A program made the translations under genes and the position numbers. The notes beneath the pieces are model-generated. The model was given only the letters and a program-made list of their open reading frames with translations, was not told the origin of the DNA and did not search any database. A DNA stretch of 64,000 nt from CAZGEA01 sp964524515 (GTDB lineage: Bacteria > Patescibacteriota > Microgenomatia > UBA8517), in NCBI GenBank assembly GCA_964524515.1, contig CAZGEA010000004.1:75712-139711 (forward strand). Reading direction: 5' to 3'. Shown here one piece after another: positions 8,633 to 16,718 of the stretch (positions are counted from its first letter, which is position 1; every line of letters begins with the position of its first letter).

Positions 8633-8824
8633 ATGAAGTTTGCAACTGTTGTCCAGATAATGGCATTTATACATCACTTGGTTTGGAGTGTGCTTGGACT
8701 TTTGGTTTTATTTTTTGTTTATTACTTTTTTACCAGTGGTTATAAAGCTTTTATAAACCCAGATCAGCAATTTTTTGCAAGCCCAACACCTGTGGTTACT
8801 TTGACTCCAAAACCCGTAAAATAG
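8633..8824 (+). CDS. Small single-pass membrane protein, 63 aa
   Basis: The ATG at 8633 is chosen over the longer upstream reading of the same frame because upstream sequence belongs to the zinc-ribbon gene on the other strand and a TATAAT lies at 8621-8626. The protein has one strongly hydrophobic segment (LVWSVLGLLVLFFVYYFF, about residues 17-34) and a C-terminal tail rich in Pro and Thr. No family is recognised. The -10 hexamer ends 6 nt before the ATG, so the mRNA may be leaderless. Confidence 0.65.
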   Translation: MKFATVVQIMAFIHHLVWSVLGLLVLFFVYYFFTSGYKAFINPDQQFFASPTPVVTLTPKPVK

Positions 8825-8831
8825 GCCATAC

Positions 8832-8860
8832 TTGACAATTGGCACTTTAGGGTGTATAGT
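8832..8860 (+). promoter_or_regulatory. Consensus sigma-70-type promoter
   Basis: TTGACA at 8832-8837 and TATAGT at 8855-8860 are separated by exactly 17 bp. This is the best match to a housekeeping promoter in the window. It would start transcription near 8867, about 460 nt upstream of the ATG at 9326, so everything between would be transcribed as a long leader or as a separate RNA. Confidence 0.85.
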
Positions 8861-9325
8861 GCTAGTATAAGTTAATTAATAGTTACCGCACGTATATCGG
8901 AAACTACACTAATTTTGAAGGCGAGGAAAAGGATAAGCCTATTTACATCATTTAACTTTAAGCTAGCCATAGAAAAGAAGGCCGAGGCTGATATTAACAA
9001 TTTGTGCCTACTTGGCCAAAACCTGCTTTGACCTTCTTTTCTGAGGCTATGCCTCAGTGATCGAGCTTTACGCTCGTTAACAATTAAAGCGAGTTATACA
9101 GACACAAGCCTAATTTGTGCCTGACAACAAGCTCTCGTGGGGTTCACAGGGAATCAGAAATCCTTGTTTCTAAAGACCAATCTTTTAAATTAATATCTTT
9201 ATAGAAACAATGAAAACTTAAAATTTTTTAATTTTCTGTTTCCTGTGAGCCTCATGAGTATCTTAAAAAGCTTGTCTGTTGGTGCACATCAGCGCAAGCG
9301 CTCATAGTCAGAGGCCGGAGGATGT
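8861..9325 (+). ncRNA. Structured untranslated RNA / long leader, unassigned class
   Basis: About 465 nt with no gene. Several helices can be drawn: a perfect 10-bp pairing of 8972-8981 with 9032-9041, a 7-bp hairpin with a 3-nt loop (9041-9047 / 9051-9057), a 5-bp hairpin (9062-9066 / 9072-9076), and a long-range helix joining about 9139-9153 with 9239-9253. The 11-mer AATTTGTGCCT occurs twice (near 8999 and 9110). A good Shine-Dalgarno GGAGG lies 6 nt before the ATG at 9326. I tested it by eye against RNase P, 6S, SRP and common riboswitch cores and found no match. It may be a cis-regulatory leader or an independent ncRNA. Confidence 0.5.
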
Positions 9326-11380
9326 ATGTTTAAATCATCATCACGCTCCCTGTTTAGGGTAGCAATCGTGGCAATCATTTTCTTGATTGTCTCCGCTTAT
9401 TCGTACTCGCCTACCACCGCTGGTGGCGAAACCCCAACCCCTGTGGTTGGAAATGATGGCGGAAATAGCAACGGACCTGCTCCTTCTGAGCAAACCCCGG
9501 TGCCAGCCGATACGACAGTTCCTCCCGCGCCGACAGAAGTCGCCGCGACCGCTGTTCCAGCCACACCCGTGACTGTGAATCCAACTAACACTCCTGTGAT
9601 AGTTGACATCCAACCTTCAGCTTCACCCGAAGTTGTGGGAAACCAGCCCGCTCCCTCACCTGAGGCGATTTTGGCACCGAGTAAGACGCCTGGAATTTCG
9701 CAAATCCAGAGTCCGCCCTCGATTGAGCCAGAACCAAGCTGCGATGGGTGGAACATAAAGATCGTAAATCCCGGGTATTATCTCCAGTTTCGCTGGGAAT
9801 ACCACAAAGATTCCGATCCTATTAAGGGAGACTGGAAGCCAGAAAAAATCAATACCAAAGGTGGAATTACTTTCCATTTCCAATGGTATGGTGGAGACTG
9901 GGGTCAGGCAGACTATACATGGGATATTACCCGTGGACCGGAATGCCCGCCGTTTGTCGTAGCGACAAATACTTCTGTGCCGCCAACGGAAACTAATGTT
10001 CCGCCAAGTGCGACACCTAGTGCGACGTTCACAAACACGCCGCAACCGAGCAATACGCCGACTGTGACGCCTAGCAACACACCGTTGCCTAGTGCGACAC
10101 CGACGTACACGGAGACGAACACGAGCACGCCTGTGCCACCTACGTTTACCGCGACGTATACATCAACAGCCACGGCGACTCACACCGAGACGCCAACAGT
10201 TGCGCCGACGTATACATTCACGCCTTCACAGACACCGATTCCACAACAAACTGTTGTGAATATTTCGGTTACTGCGACGGTAGCACCAGTCGTTATTAAA
10301 ACTTCTGGTGATGAGTGCAAAGAACCGGCCATCAATGGCTTTATGGACTTTGGGGGTTTCAATTTCCAAGTTCAGGTTTTGAGCGAAGGTCGTTCTAAGC
10401 CAAAGTCGATGGCGACCAAAAATCTCTTGGCTTCAGATGCTTCGCTTTCACCAAATGGTGAATGGGTTGCCTTTGTAGCAGCTGATCCAAACGGACAGTT
10501 TACAGAGATTCGTTTGGCGAGGTTTGTCGATCTGGCAAAAAGCTGGTCTGTCTACAAGAGCTACAGTAATGTAGTCTCTGCACCAGCAGTAAACGACAAT
10601 GGAGACATCTTGTTTGTCGTTGACTTCAATGACCAAGATCGTCGTTCCGAGGTATTGCTTGTTCGCAAGAATGGCAAGCCAACGGAAGTAGTCAGCCCAG
10701 GAGATAGCCCATTTTGGATCAATAATACAACTGCAGGGTACATTAACCCGAGCAGCCTGATCTATGAATGGGAAATCGATCAAGAGATTCACAGTGAATC
10801 TGGCGCGTATAGTTTGTATGGTTGGGTTTTCATGAATGAAGTGACAGTTGCCCGAAATGGTGACTTGTTAGCTTTCGTGGGCAGCAAGAATGGTATCAGC
10901 CAAATTGTTGTCTTTAATCGGATTACCCAGTCCCAAATCTGGCAATCGCCAGTCGGAGCGAATCAACCAGTCATGAGCCGCGATGGTCGTTTTATCGTTT
11001 TTGTTCACAATGGGCAAATCAAAGCTCATCAGATGAACAAGGCCGAAGACCAAATTACGGTCATTACGAATGTTGATAAGTCTGTTGCGAACCCAGTGCT
11101 TTTGTGCACCAATCAAGTGATCTTCACTTTGAACGGTAACACAATTGTCTCGGTTTCGTATCAGCCCAGCATGAAGTCAGTTTCTGAGTCTGGTTTGACA
11201 GTTCTCAAGAGTCCAAGCAACAATTTGCTCGCGACATATTTTGGGAGTCACACCCAGACCCGTCCAGAGATTAAAACAGGAGATTCGAATTTTGTCCGCA
11301 TGGCAAACAATCTTCGGTTGAATCTGGAAAAGCCTGCTACAAGTATTGCTTTGTTAGCACAAAGCTTTACCAGCCGATAA
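9326..11380 (+). CDS. Thr/Pro-rich exported protein with C-terminal propeller-like domain
   Basis: 684 residues. Residues 1-32 form a signal peptide or membrane anchor. Two low-complexity stretches rich in Thr, Pro, Ala and Ser (about 35-135 and 213-320) flank a small domain at about 139-212 with many aromatic residues. The remainder (about 335-684) has repeated blades such as LSPNGEWVAFVA and MSRDGRFIVFVHNG, typical of TolB/WD40-like beta-propellers. It is therefore a likely cell-surface protein on an extended stalk. Base composition differs from its surroundings: 31 of 60 bases are G or C at 9961-10020, against 16 of 60 at 12841-12900. Such TNTP-type stalks are common in Chloroflexi, which hints at transfer, but this is inference. 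Confidence 0.8.
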   Translation: MFKSSSRSLFRVAIVAIIFLIVSAYSYSPTTAGGETPTPVVGNDGGNSNGPAPSEQTPVPADTTVPPAPTEVAATAVPATPVTVNPTNTPVIVDIQPSASPEVVGNQPAPSPEAILAPSKTPGISQIQSPPSIEPEPSCDGWNIKIVNPGYYLQFRWEYHKDSDPIKGDWKPEKINTKGGITFHFQWYGGDWGQADYTWDITRGPECPPFVVATNTSVPPTETNVPPSATPSATFTNTPQPSNTPTVTPSNTPLPSATPTYTETNTSTPVPPTFTATYTSTATATHTETPTVAPTYTFTPSQTPIPQQTVVNISVTATVAPVVIKTSGDECKEPAINGFMDFGGFNFQVQVLSEGRSKPKSMATKNLLASDASLSPNGEWVAFVAADPNGQFTEIRLARFVDLAKSWSVYKSYSNVVSAPAVNDNGDILFVVDFNDQDRRSEVLLVRKNGKPTEVVSPGDSPFWINNTTAGYINPSSLIYEWEIDQEIHSESGAYSLYGWVFMNEVTVARNGDLLAFVGSKNGISQIVVFNRITQSQIWQSPVGANQPVMSRDGRFIVFVHNGQIKAHQMNKAEDQITVITNVDKSVANPVLLCTNQVIFTLNGNTIVSVSYQPSMKSVSESGLTVLKSPSNNLLATYFGSHTQTRPEIKTGDSNFVRMANNLRLNLEKPATSIALLAQSFTSR

Positions 11381-11408
11381 CTCGCTTTAGTTAAGCACAT
11401 TCGCACAA

Positions 11409-11533
11409 GGCTGATAGATAGTTTTCTCGATAATAGAGAATATCAGCCCACAGCAGGGAGAGATTTTTTTAAGATGAGATGCAAGCACGCATCAAGGGTA
11501 CACCCATCATTTTAATTAATCATCTCCCCGCTG
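11409..11533 (+). other. Paired RNA hairpins 3' of the surface-protein gene
   Basis: 28 nt after the stop codon of the 9326 gene a perfect 8-bp stem (11409-11416 / 11441-11448) encloses a second 5-bp stem (11424-11428 / 11436-11440). It is followed at once by a larger structure, 11451-11464 pairing with 11522-11533, that encloses a small GATG/CATC hairpin (11478-11481 / 11490-11493) and a T7 tract. The tract is inside the second structure, so this is not a plain terminator. The hammerhead ribozyme begins 5 nt further on. Confidence 0.6.
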
Positions 11534-11537
11534 CACA

Positions 11538-11597
11538 GTAAGTCTGCAGATATTAAACTCTCTGCACTGATGAGCCCCAAGAGAGGGCGAAACTTAC
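11538..11597 (+). ncRNA. Hammerhead ribozyme, type III
   Basis: All parts of the hammerhead core are present in order. Stem III 5' strand GTAAG is at 11538-11542. The cleavage triplet GTC is at 11542-11544, with cutting expected after 11544. Stem I is TGCAGA/TCTGCA (11545-11550 / 11561-11566) closed by a 10-nt loop. The core CTGATGA is at 11567-11573. Stem II is GCCC/GGGC (11574-11577 / 11585-11588) with a 7-nt loop. The core GAAA is at 11589-11592, and stem III closes with CTTAC at 11593-11597. Every stem is perfectly paired, and the open end is stem III, which makes it type III. It lies between the surface-protein gene and the next plus-strand gene and would cut a transcript running through both. 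Confidence 0.92.
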
Positions 11598-11633
11598 ATT
11601 AAAACTAGATAATATGTTTCCTTTAGCTTTTTG

Positions 11634-11739
11634 CGCAATTTGAAAAAAATTGCTTAAAGAGGTAGAGGGTAACCTTTATCGACCGATATACACCCTGCAC
11701 CCACCAACTTCTATTGGGTGCAGGGGTGTGTACCGATAA
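11634..11739 (+). other. Strong hairpins upstream of the 11782 gene
   Basis: A 7-bp hairpin GCAATTT/AAATTGC (about 11634-11653) is followed by a very stable hairpin at 11676-11739. The inner stem of the latter is a perfect 10 bp (11694-11703 with 11715-11724, 11-nt loop), extended outward with a bulge through ACAC/GTGT to TTATCG/CGATAA. A further short inverted repeat CTTGAA/TTCAAG lies at about 11743-11762. No T tract follows, so it is not a standard terminator. It would sit in the 5' leader of the next gene or at the 3' end of a noncoding RNA carrying the hammerhead. The rest of 11381-11781 contains no gene. Confidence 0.6.
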
Positions 11740-11781
11740 CAGGCTTGAATTTTTGAGTTCAAGATGTTAGTGTAAGACCAC

Positions 11782-12375
11782 ATGAACAAACGAGTTAAAT
11801 TAACTCTTACACTTTTGACTGCAGCTTCGATCTTCCCCATTTCTTATTCTTTATCTCACGCTGAATCATCTTCAATAAAACTAAACAACACAGTAACTAA
11901 TGGGACTATAAAAACTGAAATCCAAACATCAGGAAACGCTAAAGCCACGGTTTCAACAACAGTAAACGGAAAAAATACAACTGTGACATCTGCTCAAGGA
12001 TCAACAACCGTTAAAACCACAAATGAAAAAGGAGAAACTACGACCAAAACACTCGAAGATGGATCTGAAGTAAAAATAGAAAATGGATCAGTTAAAGTGA
12101 TGACTGAAAATGGAGAGAAAACTGTTTCTGTAACAACTGAGCAAGCAGTGGAGGCGATTGTTAACAATGGAACAATATCACATGAATCAAACATTAAAAT
12201 TGAAACCAGTGGAGATAATGTTAATTATGTAATTACAGGATACCAGGACAAGAGATTTTTGGGTGTGTTTCCTATTAAATTGACCCGTGTTGTGACTTAC
12301 TCTGCAAATGAGAGAACAGTTTCTTCAGTTCATAGGTCTTTTTTGACCAAAGTACTAGATCGTCTTTCTTTTTAA
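11782..12375 (+). CDS. Exported repetitive hypothetical protein
   Basis: 197 residues. Residues 1-26 are a signal peptide (hydrophobic LTLLTAASIFPISYSLS then SHA). The mature part is rich in Thr, Val, Asn, Lys and Glu with alternating beta-strand-like patterns (TVSTTVNGKNTTVTSA, TVKTTNEKGETTTKT), suggesting an elongated beta structure. The base composition is again AT-rich, unlike the preceding cassette gene. The last 4 bp overlap the stop of the convergent helicase gene. No family is recognised. Confidence 0.72.
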   Translation: MNKRVKLTLTLLTAASIFPISYSLSHAESSSIKLNNTVTNGTIKTEIQTSGNAKATVSTTVNGKNTTVTSAQGSTTVKTTNEKGETTTKTLEDGSEVKIENGSVKVMTENGEKTVSVTTEQAVEAIVNNGTISHESNIKIETSGDNVNYVITGYQDKRFLGVFPIKLTRVVTYSANERTVSSVHRSFLTKVLDRLSF

Positions 12376-13907
12376 AAGAGACTTTGTTGAGATTTTTTTA
12401 GTTTAAATTTAAACCTTTTTTCTTTAATTTTTGCAGTTTTTGGATCTTCTTTTTGCGGAGTTACATTTTCTACTAACATCGCGAGGTCTGATTTTTGACT
12501 AGAAATTATAATTAAATTATTTTTTGCTCGTGTCACTGCCACATACATTAATCTTTTTTCTTCATCAAAATTATTTTTATTTTTAATTTCTGAATCCAAA
12601 ATTATTACATTTTTGAACTCCAATCCTTTTGATGAATGAATTGATGACAAAGTTACAAACTCTAGATTTTCATCGAAGTATTCTTTATTTTTTAGTTCCT
12701 CAATGTAATTTAAGAAATCAGAAATTTTTAGATATTTTTGATCAATCAGATTTATTCTTTGTAATAGTTCATCTGATAAATCAATATTATTTTCTTTTAT
12801 CACTTCAAATATTACTTGGTTTTTATTTTCATTTTCTTTTAAAATTTGTATTAGAGTTTCAAATTCTTTTGATTGCCAAATTGAATCCCCTATTTTTTGG
12901 TATGGAATACCAGATTCTGTTAACTTTTCAGAAATATGTTTTGCCAAATGATGATTTCTATATAAAACCGCGAAATCTTTAAAACTTGAATTTTCCTCAC
13001 TATGAAAATTACTTGATGACATTAAATCAATCCCTCCAACTTTTGAAATTATGAAGTCTACTATAAATTGCGATTGGGATTTGTTATCAAGAGATAATAT
13101 ATTTTGAATAATACTTTGAGATTTGTTATGTGCTACAAAATTTGCTGCAACTGGAAATAATTCTTTGGAGATATTTATTATTTCTTTTGTGTTTCTGTAA
13201 TTTATATTTAGTGTTATTGTTTTTACTTTTGGAAAATCTTTTTTGATAGTCTCAAAAATATTAGAATCTGAACCTCGAAATGAATAGATCGATTGCAGTG
13301 GATCGCCAACTACGACTAGGTTTGTTTTAGTACTTTTTAATTTTTTAATAATTTCATATTGAATTATGTTTGTGTCTTGAAACTCATCAATCAAAATATA
13401 ATCAAAATCCAAATCGATATTTGTACCTAAAAAATAAAGTAATAAATCATCGAAATCAATTTTACCGCTATCTGATAATAATTTATTATATTTATCGATG
13501 AGTAAATCTTGCTTTTTTGATAGTTTGCTTTTAAAGAGACTTATATAATTAGAGATATTTCTTTTTGATTTTTTGAATTCTTTTGAGAGAATTGACAGGG
13601 TTTCATTTCTTTCAAAATTTGTAATTATTGTTAAATTTTTATTTATGGATTGGAGATAATCAAAAGCCAGTGAGTGAAATGTTTCTGTTATAACAGATTT
13701 ATTTTTGATTCTTTCTTTTAATTCATTTGCCGCTCTCTTTGTAAAAGTTAAAGCTAAAATTTTTGAAGGTTTAATGCTTTTATCTTTAATTAAGTAATTA
13801 ATTTTTTCTGACAATACTCTTGTTTTTCCAGTTCCCGGGCCAGCAACAATTATGAGTACGTTTGAATCATCTTTAATCGCTTTTTTTTGATTTTCATTTA
13901 GCTGCAT
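12372..13907 (-). CDS. UvrD/PcrA-like superfamily 1 helicase, short form
   Basis: 511 residues against about 720 for PcrA/UvrD. SF1A motifs are visible in order: Q motif LNENQKKAI, Walker A GPGTGKTRVL, Ia ALTFTKRAANELKER, Walker B LIDEFQDTN, motif III GDPLQSIYSFRG, motif IV NYRNTKEI, motif V SIHSSKGLEFKNVIIL and motif VI YVAVTRAKNNL. The ATPase core is therefore complete, while the accessory 1B/2B regions and C-terminal tail are reduced. It probably unwinds DNA 3'-5' in repair or replication restart. It directly abuts an EndoQ-like gene upstream, which supports a repair role. Confidence 0.92.
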   Translation of the reverse strand: MQLNENQKKAIKDDSNVLIIVAGPGTGKTRVLSEKINYLIKDKSIKPSKILALTFTKRAANELKERIKNKSVITETFHSLAFDYLQSINKNLTIITNFERNETLSILSKEFKKSKRNISNYISLFKSKLSKKQDLLIDKYNKLLSDSGKIDFDDLLLYFLGTNIDLDFDYILIDEFQDTNIIQYEIIKKLKSTKTNLVVVGDPLQSIYSFRGSDSNIFETIKKDFPKVKTITLNINYRNTKEIINISKELFPVAANFVAHNKSQSIIQNILSLDNKSQSQFIVDFIISKVGGIDLMSSSNFHSEENSSFKDFAVLYRNHHLAKHISEKLTESGIPYQKIGDSIWQSKEFETLIQILKENENKNQVIFEVIKENNIDLSDELLQRINLIDQKYLKISDFLNYIEELKNKEYFDENLEFVTLSSIHSSKGLEFKNVIILDSEIKNKNNFDEEKRLMYVAVTRAKNNLIIISSQKSDLAMLVENVTPQKEDPKTAKIKEKRFKFKLKKSQQSLF

Positions 13908-15206
13908 TTACAATCCTAAACCCAACTGTGAATCTTCTTTTGATTCCAATTCACCAGCTTTAAAAACCTTAACTATTCCGTACACACCATCATAGCCTGG
14001 ATCGATTACTATATCTTTTCTTCTTACTTTATCGATCGCATGGGATAACATTTCAAAGCCTGCATCTTTAATTTCTTTGATTGTTCTATTTCTAAAAATC
14101 GAGAAATCACTTCCGAGTGTTGAATATATTTTTTCATACTCTTCAACAACTGATTTTGCACCAATACTTTTAATATTTTTTATTTCTGCAATCATTTCAA
14201 TAATGGGAACAATACTGTGAACTTCTTTGTGTTTTTTGGGAATGAAGTCTTCTGGCCTATCTGCTAGATCATCGACTCTGTGCATGACTCCAACAACTAA
14301 AGGAGTGTGACAAACTGGACAGATTCCATTTAGTTTATTCGTTTCACTTGGAAGCAATTTAATATTGCATTTTCTGTGTCCGTCCAAGTGGTACATTCCC
14401 TCTTCTGGGAAGAATTCAAAAGTACCAATAAAGCGTTTGTCATTTGTTTTTATTGCTCCAATAATTTCTTTATATGATAAATCGCAATTAATTATATTTG
14501 CTTCACGAGCTAGTTTTGGAAGAGAGTGAGCATCTGATCCTGAAATAATAGTAATTTTGTCTAATTGAGATAATCTCCAATTCATAAATGGATCTGATGA
14601 TAAACCTGTCTCAATTGCGTAAATATGCGGGGACAAATCACCAAAACAATCTGTTATTGTGTCAAATCCTGATTTTGAGCCAAACATTGCAAACCAGGGA
14701 GTCCAAATGTGGGCTGGAATAAACAGTGAATCTGGATCTGAATTTATAGTTATTTTTAATAAGTCATAGCTGTCCATTCCAATAATTGGACGACCATCTG
14801 CTTTTAGATTAGCTCCCCTTTTTGTAAGTTCTGTATTGATATTTTTTGCAACTTTTAATGATGGAGTGATTACTAAATTATGAAGCCGTCTTCCTTTACC
14901 GTTTCTTGTATACATATTACTTATTTCAACTGTTGGAATAAACCTTACAATATTATCTTTTACAGAATTGGGTAGAAATTTATCAACTTCTTTTGCTAAA
15001 TCTTTTTTTAGTGAATATAAACCACCATCTGATTCTTCTAGTCCATTTTCTAACTCTTCAAACCATTTTGGGTGAGTAAAATCCCCAGTTCCAATTACAT
15101 TAATTCCTTTTATCTTTGCCCATTTGTAGATTTCAGGAAGTGTTAATTTACTGCTTGTGGCACGAGCGAAACGTGAATGGATGTGGAGATCAACTATTAG
15201 TTCCAT
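13908..15206 (-). CDS. PHP-domain protein, endonuclease Q-like
   Basis: 432 residues. The N-terminal PHP motif DLHIHSRFARATS, the GTGDFTHP segment and the later SGSDAHSLPKLARE carry the metal-binding histidines and aspartates of PHP phosphoesterases. A zinc-finger-like element follows, CNIKLL then CPVCHTPL, then HRVDDLADRPE, the layout of the EndoQ family, which nicks DNA 5' of deaminated or abasic bases. EndoQ is known mostly from Archaea and a few Bacteria. It lies 1 bp from the UvrD-like helicase and overlaps the upstream membrane glycosyltransferase by 10 bp, so a repair operon is likely. Confidence 0.85.
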   Translation of the reverse strand: MELIVDLHIHSRFARATSSKLTLPEIYKWAKIKGINVIGTGDFTHPKWFEELENGLEESDGGLYSLKKDLAKEVDKFLPNSVKDNIVRFIPTVEISNMYTRNGKGRRLHNLVITPSLKVAKNINTELTKRGANLKADGRPIIGMDSYDLLKITINSDPDSLFIPAHIWTPWFAMFGSKSGFDTITDCFGDLSPHIYAIETGLSSDPFMNWRLSQLDKITIISGSDAHSLPKLAREANIINCDLSYKEIIGAIKTNDKRFIGTFEFFPEEGMYHLDGHRKCNIKLLPSETNKLNGICPVCHTPLVVGVMHRVDDLADRPEDFIPKKHKEVHSIVPIIEMIAEIKNIKSIGAKSVVEEYEKIYSTLGSDFSIFRNRTIKEIKDAGFEMLSHAIDKVRRKDIVIDPGYDGVYGIVKVFKAGELESKEDSQLGLGL

Positions 15207-16693
15207 AACAATCTTTTTTGCACTAAAATGCCATCAAAGTCAACTGTTTCGACTAGAATACTTTTTTTATCGGACCAGTTTATTAACTCGTTCATATATC
15301 GAGATGGAATTCTGTTGGTTTTATCAATTAACAAATATAGGTATTTTTCATTACCAGTTTGTTTTTCTAAGGTACTGAAAGGCTCCAATTGATCACCACC
15401 TGAAAAAGTAGGCATTTTTTTATTACTAAATAATGGATAAAGATAGCTCCAGGAATAATTAATATAGAGTGGGTTCGTTAATGAATTTATTGTAAATGAA
15501 TTGTTATTTGATGAGGTAAATGTGTATTTAGCTACGCTTAATTGAGTTTTTAGAATTGAAGATCTGTCCGGTTCAAGCAAGTAAGCTGAGTTATTTTGTA
15601 AATTAAAATTAATTAAATTAACAACAATTACAATTACTGCAAAAATTGATAACCATCTTGGTTTAAGAAGTGATAAAACTTCTGTAATTGATAGTACAAC
15701 TGCCCCAAATGAACCAATTAAAAACCATGGAGCACTGTGATAGCCTAAGACAAGCATTGTAAATGGAGAGAAAAGATAAATAATTAAAAATAAATATTTA
15801 TCGCGATTTTCTTTACTTTTAAAATTTCTAAAAAGTGATACGAATAAGATGAATATTATTATTACTGCAATTATTTTTGATAGATTCATGTTTTGAGGTA
15901 TTAAATTTTGAGTAAAAATATCTGCAAGCCTATCAAAAGTATTAAGTAATCTATTTTCTGATCCCTGGCCGCCTACTTTGGAACCGGCTGAAAAAAGTGA
16001 CAGCACACCAGCTCCTTTGAACTTTATTTCAGTTAAAATCAGACTGGAAATTGCAAAGCAAAAACTTAAAATTGAAAAAATAATAGTTTTGAAATTTGGA
16101 AACTTCATTCGAAGTGCTAAAAACAAAATTCCTGCGACTGGAATTAAATAAAGCATGAACAGTTCAAACTGAATTGATAAACCAAGGAAAAATGCAGCCA
16201 GAACTAAATTTTTAGGTCTTCCATTTCTGTATTCAAAAAGAAATAGAAAAAACAATGGAACTGTTAGGAAAGTGATTACAGGATTTGATATCCAACCAGA
16301 ATATTGAATCCAACCAATTGAAACTGCTGAGAGAAGTGCTACTGTTAATGATTTTTTATTGTCATTAAATAGCTTTTTTGATAGAAAATAAACTGCAGCT
16401 AAGGCTAAAATATTAAAAAGTGATAATAGTGCTGAAATTGATATTGGATTTTTTGAGAAAAACATCAAAAAAGAAAGTAGATACCAAAAGCCAACTCCAT
16501 GATGAAGTCCAGCATTATTCCCAGCAGTTGGACCTATTATTTTTATATCACCATTTACTAAAATATCTTTTGCTTGAAACAAATCTCTATATTGATCAAA
16601 GCCCAATATAATATTGCCTGGAAGAATTAAATTTAATCTTAAAAAGATTGCCAAAATTAGAATCAAAACAAAAATCAAAGTAGTTTGCTTCAT
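15197..16693 (-). CDS. Multi-pass membrane glycosyltransferase-like protein (GT39/ArnT type)
   Basis: 498 residues with roughly ten hydrophobic segments. After the first segment the loop GFDQYRDLFQAKDIL contains the acidic residues expected in the first extracellular loop of GT-C glycosyltransferases that use lipid-linked sugars. A large soluble C-terminal part follows the last membrane segment (about residues 370-498). It would transfer sugars to lipid or protein at the outer face of the membrane. It is divergent from the glycogen phosphorylase gene, with 25 bp between starts. Substrate unknown. Confidence 0.75.
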   Translation of the reverse strand: MKQTTLIFVLILILAIFLRLNLILPGNIILGFDQYRDLFQAKDILVNGDIKIIGPTAGNNAGLHHGVGFWYLLSFLMFFSKNPISISALLSLFNILALAAVYFLSKKLFNDNKKSLTVALLSAVSIGWIQYSGWISNPVITFLTVPLFFLFLFEYRNGRPKNLVLAAFFLGLSIQFELFMLYLIPVAGILFLALRMKFPNFKTIIFSILSFCFAISSLILTEIKFKGAGVLSLFSAGSKVGGQGSENRLLNTFDRLADIFTQNLIPQNMNLSKIIAVIIIFILFVSLFRNFKSKENRDKYLFLIIYLFSPFTMLVLGYHSAPWFLIGSFGAVVLSITEVLSLLKPRWLSIFAVIVIVVNLINFNLQNNSAYLLEPDRSSILKTQLSVAKYTFTSSNNNSFTINSLTNPLYINYSWSYLYPLFSNKKMPTFSGGDQLEPFSTLEKQTGNEKYLYLLIDKTNRIPSRYMNELINWSDKKSILVETVDFDGILVQKRLLWN

Positions 16694-16718
16694 TATTTGT
16701 AGTATACAATTAGTAACA

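Noticed and set aside
9239..9260. Near-match to a hammerhead core on the minus strand (CTCATGAG ... GGAAAC)
   Set aside because: The invariant CTGATGA is broken and no stems fit around it.
8861..9325. Possible RNase P RNA, 6S RNA or SRP RNA in the leader
   Set aside because: A GAGGAAA stretch recalls RNase P region I, but the other conserved regions and the 3' pairing strand are missing; no 6S bubble or SRP tetraloop core was seen.
9341..11116. Many long open frames on both strands within the 9326-11380 gene (for example 9397-9756 and 9913-10173 on the minus strand)
   Set aside because: They arise from the repetitive, GC-richer Thr/Pro codons; they lack starts with ribosome-binding sites and their proteins are low-complexity mirrors of the plus-strand gene.
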